This document shows, in pieces, positions 10,560 through 23,300 of a stretch of 64,000 nucleotides of DNA; the stretch's first letter is position 1, and each line of letters starts with the position of its first letter. A program made the translations under genes and the position numbers. The notes beneath the pieces are model-generated. The model had not been told where the DNA came from and did not search any database. It was given only the letters and a program-made list of their open reading frames with translations. Origin of the DNA: Oopsacas minuta. Its lineage: Eukaryota; Porifera; Hexactinellida; Lyssacinosida; Leucopsacidae. The DNA lies in NCBI GenBank assembly GCA_024704765.1, contig JAKMXF010000188.1, positions 429,015 through 493,014 on the forward strand, in the 5' to 3' direction.

Positions 10560-11640
10560 TTTCGCACATGTATTTAGAATCGATTTCTTTCCACATCTTG
10601 ATACCATCTTTTGAAAATTCATTAACGATTATAAGGGTTTAGGTTCACAATGAAAAGGAACATTAAAATCGATGAAATTTAAATGAAATCAGCCCCTATC
10701 CGATTTTTACCTAAAAACCCGCTAATTGGGGCTATTTTTCTTAAATTTGCCTAGAAATTCGCCAAAATTATATTTCATTGTGTCAGAGTTGGAATCGGGT
10801 TCGGGTTCGAAGTTGATCAGTCCGAACCTTGTACGTAATTTTTTAATTCAATGATTTAATTCTATTATTTGAAAGATTATATTTACATTAGCAACATCAA
10901 ATAGAACTAGAATGAAATAGCCTCAAAAGGACATATACGGGATCAATATTATTAACCCATAATATTACAAGAACAAACATCAAAAGAAAAACTTGTTTAA
11001 CCAATATTAGCTAAAATGTAAACAAAACATATATTTTAGAGGGATTTCAGTTAATATCCACACTTATTTACACTTCGAGTCGAGTTCTGAAAAGTGGACC
11101 CGATTCCAATTCTGCATTGTGTTAGAATGTTAACAGAAATTTATTGTGGATATTAGTCATAGAAATACGGCTAATCCATAGAATGAATTTCAAAAACTGG
11201 GATACTTATCTGGATTTAATTTGAATGTAATTGAATTTTGAAATTCACCGAATAGGTGAATTTCAATGAAACATTTCGAATTTTTAGTCAACCAGGATTT
11301 TTTCGAATATATTAGCTATAAGTAGAGTTACTTTTCAGTGCAGTTCTTATATGGAGATGTCCTAATGGCATGGACGATGTGCGACGTCGTCAGTCCACAG
11401 GGCCGTGCGAAATCTAGCAATCCAATTAACATGAAAATTGGCATACATGTACATTTTGGGTCGGAGATTTGCACTTTGGGTATGAATTTTATCTAAAGTG
11501 AATATTTCACTCCTTCTATGTAAATACAAAAGCAAGCTAGAGATTATGTTTCAACATGTCAGGGGTAATTGAGTGCGTAGATTACAATTTTGACGTTTTC
11601 AAATCTTATCTAAATGATTTATCTATGACTATTTTAATCA
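10560..11640. repeat. AT-rich interspersed repeats (two families)
   Basis: Positions about 10670-11335 share blocks with 13430-13735, such as GCCAAAATT, TTTCATTGTGT, TTCAAAAACTGGGA and TTTAGTCAACCAGGATTTTT. Positions about 11340-11640 belong to another family, also near 27470-27620, 59070-59180 and 61880-62480, with GCGAAATCTAGC, TTGGGTCGGAGATTTG and GTCAGGGGTAATTG. No ends or target duplications were resolved. Confidence 0.5.
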
Positions 11641-12038
11641 TGTTTTCACACTATTTCGCATATTATTCAAACTCATGCTAGAGATTTTGACAAATTATTC
11701 GGAATTTTATCCATAGGATTTGAGGATAGAACATGAAGTACATTAGGGGGACGAAGAATATCGAATATACTGAAATATTTATCAGGTCCAGGAGCCCAAA
11801 ATCAGTTGAGTCCGGTGCATTGCGACATTTCAAGGGGGTCAGGGGGATATACGTATTTATTATTATGGCGAAACAAGTTTTCATTACTTGTGCGTAAGTC
11901 AAACCTAAAAAATCATCTGTACAGGGCAAGAATATATTACATAAGCAAAATGGTAGCCAATGTTAAAAAATAGTTCAAGAGTGAAAGAGGCTTACATGGT
12001 TGACGCCGCATATCTGAGTGAATGGGTTGTCTAGAAAA

Positions 12039-12229
12039 CAGGGTTGTGGGAATGAAATCTTGATTCCATTCCCATCCTATTCCAACAGGATTCTCGAATT
12101 CTCTGTGTGAATTCCCATATAGGAATCGCCTGGAATTTCTATTTTCCCACGAGATTTTCATGCGATTCCCACGTGGGAAAACCCCATTGTAAGGAAATCA
12201 TTTCCCATCCCATTCCCACGGCAACCCTG
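12039..12229. mobile_element. hAT-type MITE, CAGGGTTG...CAACCCTG, 191 bp
   Basis: It starts CAGGGTTGTGGGAATG and ends CCATTCCCACGGCAACCCTG. The flanking octamers CTAGAAAA and CTAAACAA agree at six of eight positions, consistent with an old 8-bp duplication. Same family as 5251-5330. Confidence 0.7.
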
Positions 12230-12526
12230 CTAAACAACCCTTGCCTAATAGTGTAATGCAAGTCTTTCGTAGCAGTGGGTGTCCGGAAATAAAGGATACC
12301 CACAGTGGCACCGGCCCTGGGCTTAGGAGAGAACTGGGCCTTAGGTAGTTAGAACCAACGAATTCCCCTGGATCTGGCTCTGCTGATGGACTTGGCAAAG
12401 ACGCGAGCTCCTATATATAGGTAACCATTACAGGGTTTGATGGTATTCGGCCGCCTTAAGAGATAAACTTGGATCGATTAACAAGCAAAGTATAGTAGTG
12501 AGCATATTTTGGAGAATTGATAGTAT

Positions 12527-15500
12527 TCATAATATCGTTTTCCTAGCAACAAAGAAAGCACAATGGTATTGATAAGTTAGCATTGAATTTGGATTTTCTA
12601 TATAAGTTGAAGGAATGTTTCTTTCTTCTAGCAATTCAAATTTCAAATCTTTTGTCATAATCTTAATAATGTCTGCATAGGTTAGTTCTATCGAAAATTC
12701 ATTACAGATTTCTGCAAAGTGATACAGCAGTGGTCCAAAGTTTATCCAAAGACCTCCAGGCTTCAATATTCTATTAATACACTCGATGTATTCGATAATG
12801 TTATGTGCAGTGTCAATAAAGTAACAGGTGGTAACACAATCCCATTGATTGTTGTCATCTTTATACACAATAAGAAAATCTCCAGCAGTCATAGAAAAGT
12901 TGCCAGGCTTAGGTAACGAGTCTGGACACACGTCGGGTATCCGTACAGGTGTGAATTGATCTTCCACACTCCAGCAATTAAGTTGTGAGTGTACCCATGG
13001 ATATATGGTGTGTTGATATACATCAGATCCACTGTTAAGAATAAAATTTGAAGCTAACAACATATACATACTGAATTCGTTACCCTGACAAGTATAGCCC
13101 TCGCGAGCAAGTTCGAAAGCTAATCTCGCCAAACCACAACCTGGCACAAGAATTTTAATTGAACTTCTCAAAGTAGAATTACTGTAGTAACTTTGAATAC
13201 TGTCTAAAATAGGCTTATAACAAAGGTCCCGCTCTTTCTGACCCTCTTTACTCCAGTCCCGATAAAACTGCTTCAGGGTTGTAATCACCTATAGGGATGG
13301 AATCAACATTAATCGATGCCAGGAGCAGAGGCGTAGCTAGCATTTCCTATTTGGGGTTTGCTGGGTCATCCCACTTTATAAAGTTACGTATACATTTGTA
13401 AATTGGTTAATATTTATCTGTATTTCACGTTTGCCTGAGGCTATTTTCGCCATTTTGATTTTTCCATATAAACGGGATAATTGGGACATATTTTGTTGAA
13501 TTTGGCTGGAAATTTGCCAAAATTGTATTTTCATTGTGTTAGAATTGTATTAGAAAATTATTGTAGATATTTGTACTGAAACAAGCTAATACAGAGAAAG
13601 AATTTTCAAAAACTGGGAAAATATCAAAAAATTGCAATTAATTTTTGCTTCTAAATTGCAAAAATGGGTGAATTTCAAGGAAACTTTATAGAATTTTAGT
13701 CAACCAGGATTTTTTCGAATAAATTAGCTATAAGTGGGAGTTACTTTTATATTTGGAGGGCGAATCTCCCTCAATTCGAAAAACAGCTAGACGGCCTGAC
13801 CGGAGCCTTCTTTTTTCTATGGCGATGTTGCAGAATGTGGCCTAAAAGGCCCCAAAATGACTGCTTCATGACATAGCAATATTCAAAATTATTATACTAT
13901 AAGCGATTAAGGCATAAGTGTTACGTTAGTAACGAAAGGAACACATTAATTTCACCACCTCGTTTTAACCATCCCGCACTCAACTCAAAACCTTTTGACG
14001 TCATCAAAATGACACTTTTTCACGGCAGTATTCGGTTAATAGTATGGGGTTGCATAGGATGTTTGTATTTACTATTTAGTATATCGAAAAATATTCGAAT
14101 TGTTGTAAATCTATTTTCGTTACCTTTGAAATGAGAGATGATAAATGCAAACACAGATTCGGAGAAAATTTTTAGCATAATAATAGTTTGAAATTCCGTA
14201 CAAGATTAAATGAATGTTCTTTCAAATGAAATTAATACCATGATGTTGCGGTCAGCCTTCCAAATTTAAAGATAAAAGTGACATACAAGTGAACAATGAA
14301 CTCGGCGCTTTCCGCATTGATGCATAGGGGCAACTTGGGCCATTTGGGTGGGCATATGCCCACCCAGTTTTGACACCACTATAATACAAAAGTATAAGGT
14401 GAGTACGTAAAAAGTCATCATGGATGAATGAAAAGGTTGATTTCTGCAAAGAAATTATTATCAAATCAAATGTTTTAAAGTTGATATATATTTGTAAAAT
14501 ATGGTAAATTAAACTCATGTTTAACGGAAAAATTTATGGTTTGGCTATAAACAACCACTAACATTGTTAGATTCAAAATTTAGTGAGCGACCCTCGTATA
14601 CCTACAAATATTTTTTGATACTAGTGTCATTTTGCCTACTCATTCAACAATTGATTGTTATTATCAAGTAACAAGTAATTTACTATTCTGTGGGATAGCC
14701 ACGTACTTGTGATAAAAATTATCTTCCCACACCTTCAGGAAGAAAGGTAAGAAGCACTGAATTATGTACAACGGTACACCAATCGTCTAGAGATCAACAT
14801 ATGGAGCGATCCAAGAAGCCATACATTCGTTAATTTATATCAAATATGATTGATGAATGATTAGGCGAAATGACACGAATTTCGAATTACTAGGCTTAAT
14901 GGGAATATCCCTACATATATAAATACCCAGATAAATAGCTTTATAAAAGTATAGATACTATAGAATATTTGGAATGATGAAGAAACTTGAAAATTTTTGC
15001 ATACATGGAATTTAGGGAATGAAAAAATTAATTCAGTGAAAAATTAAATATTCGATAATATGTTGAGCATATCGGTCGGGAAATTGCGTTGAATAACGGG
15101 ATAATAGATGCCCAGATAATCAGATATGGCCCGATAAGAGAATCTGTAATCTAGGATATCAATAAAAACCATTATACCTTATCAATATCCATTTTGGTCA
15201 GGGAAGGCTGTAAGGTTTTATCATTTATTGAAGCATTGGCAAGATCCAAGTCAGACCTATTAGCTACATCTGAATTTACAAATACTTGATCACAAGAAGA
15301 TAGTATTGTGTTTATGAAATCAGTGTTAGTTTTGATTGCAGCTTTGAGACGGTGTAATCGATCAGAAAAGTCAGGTAGCATCTGTCGATGCTCAGGTGTG
15401 AGCTTTAAGAAATTTCTATCCACACGGTTAATCATCATAGACATATGATTCGGGTAATTCTTCAGAGCAGTCATAACTTTGAATACGTGCATACGCTCCT

Positions 15501-15705
15501 CTTCATATTCATCTGACGTCATCTGAAAATTTCCAGAAGGGCCATCTGATAGTTCACTTACAGATGAATTAAACTTCGGTGAAGGTTGAGTGTAGTTTTG
15601 TCTCTCCTCGTCCTTTCTATGTTTGCTTTTCAACTCCCGACTAGCTTCTAAATCAATTGTTGAGTGAGAGTTGTTTCTATCCAGCTGTTCATTATAGTTA
15701 GACAT
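12527..15705 (-). CDS. CARNMT1: Carnosine N-methyltransferase
   Basis: Two exons in phase 0: 15178-15705 (ATG at 15705, donor AAG/GTATAA) and 12527-13288 (acceptor CTATAG/GTG), giving 429 residues against about 409 in human. The family methylates carnosine to anserine using S-adenosylmethionine. The N-terminal part is low-complexity and then shows the family's helical region (EEERMHVFKVMTALKNYPNH). Exon 2 gives the Rossmann-like domain: TLKQFYRDWSKEG, motif I ILVPGCGLARLAFELA (about residues 222-237), GYTCQGNEFSMYMLLASNF, FSMTAGDFLIVY, CYFIDTAHNIIEYIECI and RILKPGGLWINFGPLLYHF, ending in a conserved C-terminal strand. All recognisable motifs are intact. The 1.9-kb intron holds repeats. Neighbours TMEM14 and SPAG16 are unrelated in function. 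Confidence 0.95.
13430..13760. repeat. Interspersed repeat in the CARNMT1 intron
   Basis: This is a second copy of the family at 10670-11335: TTTCATTGTGTTAGAAT, TTTCAAAAACTGGGAAAA, TTTTAGTCAACCAGGATTTT and TTAGCTATAAGT occur in the same order. Confidence 0.55.
14345..14366. repeat. Perfect 22-bp palindrome, GGGTGGG arms
   Basis: TGGGTGGGCAT and its exact reverse complement are joined with no loop. A related G/C-rich inverted pair (GGGGGGGGCAATTGCCTCCCCC, written here in words as eight G, CAATTG core, five C) is at about 25146-25167, and both are followed by CAGTTTT, so they probably belong to one repeat family. Confidence 0.7.
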
Positions 15706-15879
15706 GTAGTGTTGGAAATGAGTAATTGATTCGGAAACTAAAAGGGATCAAACCAAGAGAATTGAGATTGAATTCTTGCAGTGTATATCATTATACAAAC
15801 GATATCATTACTAAATAATCAGAAAATTAGAATTGACAAAAGTTCAAAAATAAACCAAATTAGTGTCTCCTGGAGCAGC

Positions 15880-15946
15880 CACTGCCATGATCACACCTAG
15901 GTTGACCTGTTTCAAACAGGATAACTTAGGTGTTATCATGACAGTG
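15880..15946. repeat. 67-bp hairpin-forming MITE-like repeat
   Basis: CACTGCCATGATCACACCTA and the reverse complement of the right arm, CACTGTCATGATAACACCTA, pair with few mismatches. The centre is itself an inverted repeat, CCTGTTTCAAACAGG. It lies just upstream of the CARNMT1 start. Confidence 0.7.
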
Positions 15947-15949
15947 GAT

Positions 15950-16640
15950 TCAGAATGCTCTCTCTCTCGGTTGTACATTTAAGGTATCAGGACCTTGAGT
16001 CAGATTTTGATATCTGAGGATGGTGTATTACTACCGCTTAAACTTGGGTCAACAAGCACAAAAAATGTAGTCAGTTGGGAGACATTTTGCGCAGAGCTTC
16101 TTTTATATGGGAAAAAACCAAAATTATAGGAAGCCGCCCCAGTTCAGAGTGTGCAAGTTTTCTAGCTTTACTTTATTCCAAGTGACGCAAGGGAATTATT
16201 CCTATCACTAAAATGAAAATTTTATGGATGAAGATGATTGAAGTACGTATGCAGAATTTTGGAACCCTTAGGGCCTCTGGCATTAGGAACCCTGGTTCAA
16301 TGAACCGCCTATTGTACACCACTGCCTGTTTGGTAAAAATGATCAGAGCTTCAACTTGACCAAGAATTAATATGTATAAAAATCCTGTGACTACAATGTC
16401 ATGGCCACAGGTTGATAGTGTTCCCTCTAAGTCGTCGGCAGACAGAATCATGTTTCCGATTTCAATATTTTCGGAAATTTGGCCATTCATGAGGTCATGA
16501 ATATTAACTCTCAATAATAATTTTACTGACAAATTTTAAAATGGTGAGCAAGAATTCATTGCAAATGCACTCAATATATTCTTTCAGATAATGAATTTTC
16601 TGAAAGAAAATTTCAAACTCGAGGGTAGTTCTTCTGAGAT
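15950..16640. other. Intergenic, no supported gene
   Basis: A 119-codon minus-strand frame (16173-16532) has no recognisable domain and several runs of hydrophobic residues typical of AT-rich noncoding sequence. I do not call it a gene. Confidence 0.35.
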
Positions 16641-16654
16641 TGGAAAACGGTATA

Positions 16655-16800
16655 TTGAGATTATCGGTTAACAGTAGCATTGCGGAGCGCGGTTTCTCTC
16701 AGTTGGCATGGTTGAAAACTCACCTAAGAACCAACTTATCGGTGAAAACTTGATCACAACTATGGATCTTCGTCTCAACCCTGTACAGTTTCAGAGATTC
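16655..16800 (+). pseudogene. hAT transposase dimerisation-domain remnant
   Basis: The frame reads LSVNSSIAERGFSQLAWLKT, then HLRTNL, and after a one-base frame change ENLITTMDLRLNP. The motif (S/A)SxERGFSxLxxIKTxLRxxLxxxxLxxLxxLRLN is the C-terminal hAT dimerisation signature, also present in hAT-derived zinc finger genes. No upstream catalytic part was recognised, so only this end remains. Confidence 0.7.
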
Positions 16801-16809
16801 TCGTAGCAT

Positions 16810-17300
16810 GGGAGATGAGAACGGTTTAGGCGAATTCGCCATGTTCAAAATCAGCCGGCCAGATACTCCATCAGCCGATTCTTAGAAGGAACACCGCAAG
16901 TTGAGAAACAATGATTTAATTACTTGATTACTTAGTAGGGGAGTTAGGCTTTGCTAAATCTAAATATATGACATTCCCCGTTCGATTTCAAGGATACTTA
17001 CATGCGGGTCGTAGAGTGAGTTTACTGACTTAGTTTCCCATAGATCCGTCTAGGGTAGCTATCCCCGTCCCCTAAAAATCCTGCCTAGAGCACGTGCCCT
17101 GCTGGCCCTCCTAGAAACATGTTATAAATTTATAGTTATTATAATCTATAACACAATAAATAAACGGATATACGCAAGAAAATGATTTTACTATTAAGTA
17201 TGCATCAGAAGAGAATATCCTGAAGTGAATAACTGAGATACATGTGTTCTATAGATAGGATTGTGAGAAAGAGTGTGATAGGGTTGCTAATAAGTTAAAT
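16810..17300. other. Intergenic between CARNMT1 and the SPAG16 stop
   Basis: No gene or repeat copy recognised. The SPAG16 3' UTR should run from 17314 downward, but no clear AATAAA on the minus strand was found within it. Confidence 0.3.
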
Positions 17301-17314
17301 TGGACAAATAGAAG

Positions 17315-20300
17315 TTATGACCATAAATATAGGCACCCCTCGGAACAGCCTGATACGATATATTCTCCATCATGCTGGAAGGCTAAACATTGCACGGATT
17401 CTTCGTGTTCATTCAGTTCGCTTAGAGTCTGTTGAGCCAAGTTATACATTTTTATAACTCCATTCCCCATAGCTACTCCTAGACAAGCGCCTCCAGTGTC
17501 AAACTCTACACGGTTAGCCATATGAGGACCCAAATCAACTGATTCTGTAAACATGTGTTGTCTCAAATCCCACAGATTCACCTAAAGTTGAAGACTGATT
17601 AGCAATGGCCAAATAACAGAAGTATTGTTAATACAAAAAAGGTAAAATTAAAAACTGTACTCACTAGCCAGATCACCTGAATTATTCACTATTAGTGCTG
17701 GTATTAACTACTATATGACCTGTGTCTAGTTAAACTCTACTAAATTATGCAAGAGAGACGGATAAGTAACTATAATGGCTAGTGTAAAAATGGATATTGA
17801 CTTATATTTGTTCAGAAACGAGCCGTTTCGTTAAATAAAATTGTTTTTACCTACGTGGTTTCTAATAGAAAAAGTGGCCATTCCAAAGAATCAAGGACAC
17901 AAGTCTAGGTGTCCGGGGCATTAATAGATCTATATCGGGACAGAGTGTATATAGGTGCGTGGCAGGCAACTTATAGTGCTATTTCATCAGCCATGAAGGA
18001 CACTAACATGTGAAGAAGTCATTCTCAACCTTTCTTTAGCGATTATTTGGCCTTGAGCGTAGGGTTTTATCCAGGCGTATGCGGCGCGCCTACAGGCGCA
18101 TAAAGGAAATCTGTTATACATATGATATCGGATTAAAATAGATTAATTCGCGATCAAAGCTCGAGACATATGTTAAAACAAGTCGGGAGAATGTCTACGA
18201 AATAAAGGGTTGGAGCAGTGCGCAGTGTTTCCCAGAAAGCGCGTTAGGCGCATCAATTAACCCAGCGGGGCTAGGATAATTTCGTTTGTGCAATTAGCTA
18301 TGGGGTCTTACCAAAATGTCTTTGTGCGTAAGATCAAAATTGACTATGGGGTTTCTGTGGACCTCAATATGAAGATTATCGTTGACTATGGGGTTTCAGC
18401 AGGCCCCAACATGAAGATTACTGTTGGCTATGGGGTCTCTGTAGACCCCAATATGAAGATTACTGTTGGCTATGGGTCTTTGTGGACCCCAATATGAAGA
18501 TTACTGTTGGTTATGGGGTCTCTGTAGACCCCAATATGAAGATTACTGTCGGCTATGGGGTCTACGTTAAATTTCTGGACAGGGGTCCGAATGGAACAGC
18601 CTAGCCCCCGGTGGGTTAACGCGCTTTCCCGATGAATGACGCGCTTAGAATATCTAGCTGCGTTAAAATGAAGATAATATGCATAGGGTTTAGTACGTGC
18701 ATAGGTAACAGAGGCCCCACCCAATTGAGCGCTTTCCAAAAATACTATAGGAAACGCTGGGTTGGAGAAGTATTAAAATTAGGCAAATATTGATTTAATA
18801 ATGGAATATTGGGATAATAGGGACATAATGGATCAAATCGGGATAACATAGGTCACGACGATACATAATAAGGGAGTTAGGATAAATTAAGCGAAATCGT
18901 GAGGGTTAGACAGTATATAATAATACATTACGTCACTCCAATTGAACACATTGTTTCCCCACAAGTACAAGTAGTATTAGTATTAGTATCATTCATAGCG
19001 CAGAACCCCTGGGCAGGAGGGCTTGAGACATCCTTCTTTGATTCGTTACAGCCCCATAGAGCTAATATAAATTTATGATATTGTGCGAAGCCCTCCTTGG
19101 AACTTTCGCGGCTCCTGGTATCATAAAATGAATTAGAAATACGTAATATATAGCTGATTTTCGATGTTAATGGTGTAGGACTGGGAATCCGGGGAGGAAC
19201 GCGAACATTTTCTAAAGGAGGACTCCCACCCTAATGCCACAAGTCAGGGGAGGGCAAAATTGAGTGGAACACCTGGAACTATGACCCCTGGATTGTAAAC
19301 CTTATTCGGGAAATTTATTGAAATTCAATACGTGATTTATTCTAAAGTCCTTATACTAATACGCTAATTAACTACCCCAGGCTAGAATCATTAATATAAT
19401 ACCGTTAATTTTCCATAATATTTCAATGAAAGATAAATAAAGTATCTTAAGTTTGTTAGTGAATAAATATCCTTTATTAAATATCCTTTATTATGTGGGG
19501 TTCTAGCTTGTATTTAATGATATATACATAACGATAGATAAGGTAATAACTAAATAGAGGTGATATATTCAATTCGTAAAGTTTTTGAATTGGCATATAC
19601 TTCTACAGGACCCATTAAAGTAAATCTAATTAAAGAATCGAATCCATATAGGTAATACATTTTGTTTTCTTTGATAATAGGATGCAAAAGGTACAAGCAA
19701 GTACAATGTCAGCCATTACTTAAGTAATTGATATAATAAGTGGGTAGATTAATTTCAAGAAATACCTGGCCGAATGCGTCACAAGAAGCTAGCTGAACTC
19801 CCTTAAAATCTGTACAACACCAGTTAACAGAATGGGAGTGTCCAGTGTATGTCTGAACGCACAGTCCATTCCTCCCATCCCACAGGGCTGCTCGCTTATC
19901 TGCAGAACTAGAGACTAACAACTGAGAGTAAGGGAGAAATTGTACACAAGTTACAGCATCTGAGTGACCCCGTAAGGTAGAGCGACAGGTTGCTGTCTCC
20001 ACATCCCAAATTTTTATATGATGGTCTTGAGATCCACTAGTCAGGAAGTCTCCTCCCCATGACCATGAGATAGACCATATTCCATGAGTGTGTTCGCTTA
20101 ACGTCTGAACACAAGAGCCCTGGTGAAAATCCCAAATTTTGACTGAGCTATCACCTGAACCTGTAGCCAGTCTGTGACCTGATGGGTGGAACCTATAAAT
20201 AAAAGAAATATTGAAATAATAGTCATATAGTGAAATAGCCCTTATCCAGGAAGTGTTGTGTAACTTAGATAGTGCCCGTCTCGGAAAATCAATAGCTCAG

Positions 20301-23300
20301 TGTACAATAGCATCTATATGATGTATTGCCCTGAAAAGCGCCGAAGGATAGAAAAGGGTCCAGATCTTGTGAATAAAAAGTAATCCCCACCTTCAAAGAA
20401 GATTATTTGATGAAATTTACACTTCATTTGGCTATGCATCAAATTGTATAAATAGTTTCCAAAGATCATTTGTATTTTGAGAAATTGGAAAATAATTATA
20501 CGAAAAATCCCACGAAAATAATATTATTCAGGCAAACACGGTATGGATAGTCGAGATATACCAGGCTTTAGCACTCTATAATAAGGCATTGGTGCTTTGC
20601 ATATTTTCGGCTCCCTCCGAAAATTTGTAACTAATGACACTGCCGTACTGTCGGTTCAAAAGTTACAGAATTAACTTAATTGTTGGTGTTGATGGGCGTA
20701 TACAGGGGTGCAATGGGTGCTTCGTATTTACGGAATACAGACATTTCGATGATAGACGTTTCCAATTTTTCAATCAATGGAAATAAGATCAAAATGTATA
20801 ATTGTGAAAGATCAATTCATACATATTGGCAAACAACATGTATATATAATTGTCCTGTACCGGAATATCCTTCTCTTATTTATAATGGCGTAGCATTGGG
20901 AGTTTGGAGGATTCATTGAATCAGAGCCTCCAACCATTCCAAAAGTAATTATAATAAAGTTGCTACCGAATAAAATGGCGAATATCAGTATTCGGTATTC
21001 GGTTGAAGTAAAGCGAATAGTATCAGCAGCATTCGGTTGGTTTGACCGAAAACTATCACATATACATATATTAATCAGTATTAGGATCAGTTTTCGGCAA
21101 GGCTGCGATTCGTGAATACTGATATTTGGTTCGAGCTGTTTAGAACCTTGATCACACAAGGAATAGATTAACTCTGTGGATACAATTAACCATTTAAAAC
21201 TCATAATTATCGCTTAATTATACATTCCGATCATATATATTATCACATATAGTTTGTCATTTTGTAATCTAGGAACTTAACTCCACTATTCTCATTGAAC
21301 TAACGTATTGCCGTTCGCGACAATTAAATTATCCGCTATCCGGGATATTTATAAATGACGGAAAAGTCAATGCTTAGTTAAAATCACATAAAAAACTGTT
21401 GGAATCTGAAAAGAAGTTAAAAGCCGGGTAAAAGTAACTTGCAGAATAATCCAAGGTAATAAATAGCCTGGTGAATTAGGGATAGAAAGTATGACGTAAT
21501 AATTCTGCAAATATACAGATAGCTTATTAACTTCACAAATAGTTAGTATATATTTAGAAAAGAATAGAGTAAATCACCTGCAAGAAGATATCCAATCATG
21601 GTGACCCTCACCTGTCATCAATAAGTTTAGCTCTGGGAGAGTCCATAGCTTCCAAGTATGGTCATCACTCGCGGTTACTAGCACTGGCTTGTTTGGATGG
21701 AAATTGATATCAGAAATGCCATAGGAGTGTGACTCTATCTTTCTAGCCAAATGAAATCCAACCGTCTTCGTAAGGTGTCCACAAGGGGCTATTTCTTTGT
21801 CTGCGAATGGGTTTGTGGTAGAGAAAAGAGCTCTCAATTTAGTATCTGTAACAGATTTAATTACACCTATATGGAAACATACAATATATATGTATAAGGA
21901 CAGATGTTAAGCAACACATACTTGTAACTGAGGATTTACTTTTCTTTAAGGGTTGTGATGTCCCAGATTCGAGGATAATTTCCCCAACATCTCCCCCTAA
22001 TCTGGAAGTAGCTCGGGTAGAAGGACCAGTAGGAATACCTCCTGTACCCCCGTGTAGACTCTTCAGTGTAGCCTGCAGAGATACCACTTGACTTAAAGCA
22101 CGGTCACGCTCAAGTTGGGTGAGCATGCGTTCTCGGATTGCAGATTGATATCTACAGTAGAGGCGACATCAATATACAATGGATTCAGAATCCTCGACCC
22201 CTGCCCCATGATGTTAGGAATCGATTGCCCCGGATTAAATTACATCGGTTATTCAGTTAATCTGAAAGCAGGGTTGGATTTCAATTTTAGAACAATTGAA
22301 CTTGTCAAAACGCGATCTTAGAAGTCACTTTCCTATTGGCCAGTGTCTCATTCTATGCATTGGTAACTAAAACAATTAGTCTTCTCTCTCACCGTTTTGT
22401 TATTCTTTATGCTTCGATTTAATTAACTTAAGTAGAACCTCAATAAGTGGAGGGGCCGGTGAATATTCTGATACTTATAGCCCAGCCTCATTTAATAAGA
22501 TTCAACTTGTAATTGTCCCATGAATTGTAATTTAATGGTAAAAGTACTGAAGAGCTACACACATTAGAAAACGTCCCAAAGTATTGGTAGTGTGAAAATA
22601 TATACATTAGAAATTAAATGTCAGGTGCACAATTAGATGTCACTGCGAGTACACTTGCCAAATTTGGTGTCTTAATCTCTAAGGTGTGAACCAGTAGAGC
22701 GAGAACATATATATGCTAAGCCAACCATTTTAGAACTGAGCCACTATACCAGTAATACTATTACTCTGCACAGTAAAAACCATGCCCCGGGTTGTTATTC
22801 ATAGCCCCGCTCCTGCCCCGGGCTAGCCAAATCCTGCGACTGCCCCTGAATGCATGATTTTATAATAGCAATAATAGACCTTGAAATGTGCATCAGGTGG
22901 ACATAAAGTGTATGCAAGTGAGCTTGTGACTACCTAGCACATCTTTAGTAGGTACACGAAAGTGTGTCAGTGGCGGTGTTAAGGGGCGCAAAATTTTGAG
23001 CAATGATTACATTATAATGTTTGGATTGTTAACTCGAGTCTACCATATCATCCACCGCAGCCTCCAAATTCTCTTACTAATTTTCACATATTTCATGATA
23101 ATTGCTATTATCGTTTATTTTAGAGAGAATTAACTATAAATTTATTCTAATTAATTTCGAAAAATATAAAATGCTAATTATTGGATAATTTCAATGAATA
23201 AAATCTCAAATCAGCGTCTGTGCCGACATAAATTATACCAAAGTAATTTTAGTGGATTATTGAAACTATATTATTCTATACTCGCTGACAAAAGTGTTAG

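Noticed and set aside
16173-16532. 119-codon minus-strand frame near CARNMT1
   Set aside because: No domain, no splice support, Ile-rich composition typical of AT-rich noncoding sequence.
18288-18497. 69-codon plus-strand frame through the 42-bp repeats
   Set aside because: The frame stays open only because the unit length is a multiple of three; it lies inside a MITE and ends within the array.
20812-21204. 130-codon minus-strand frame
   Set aside because: It runs through a degraded family G MITE within SPAG16 intron 4 and has no domain.
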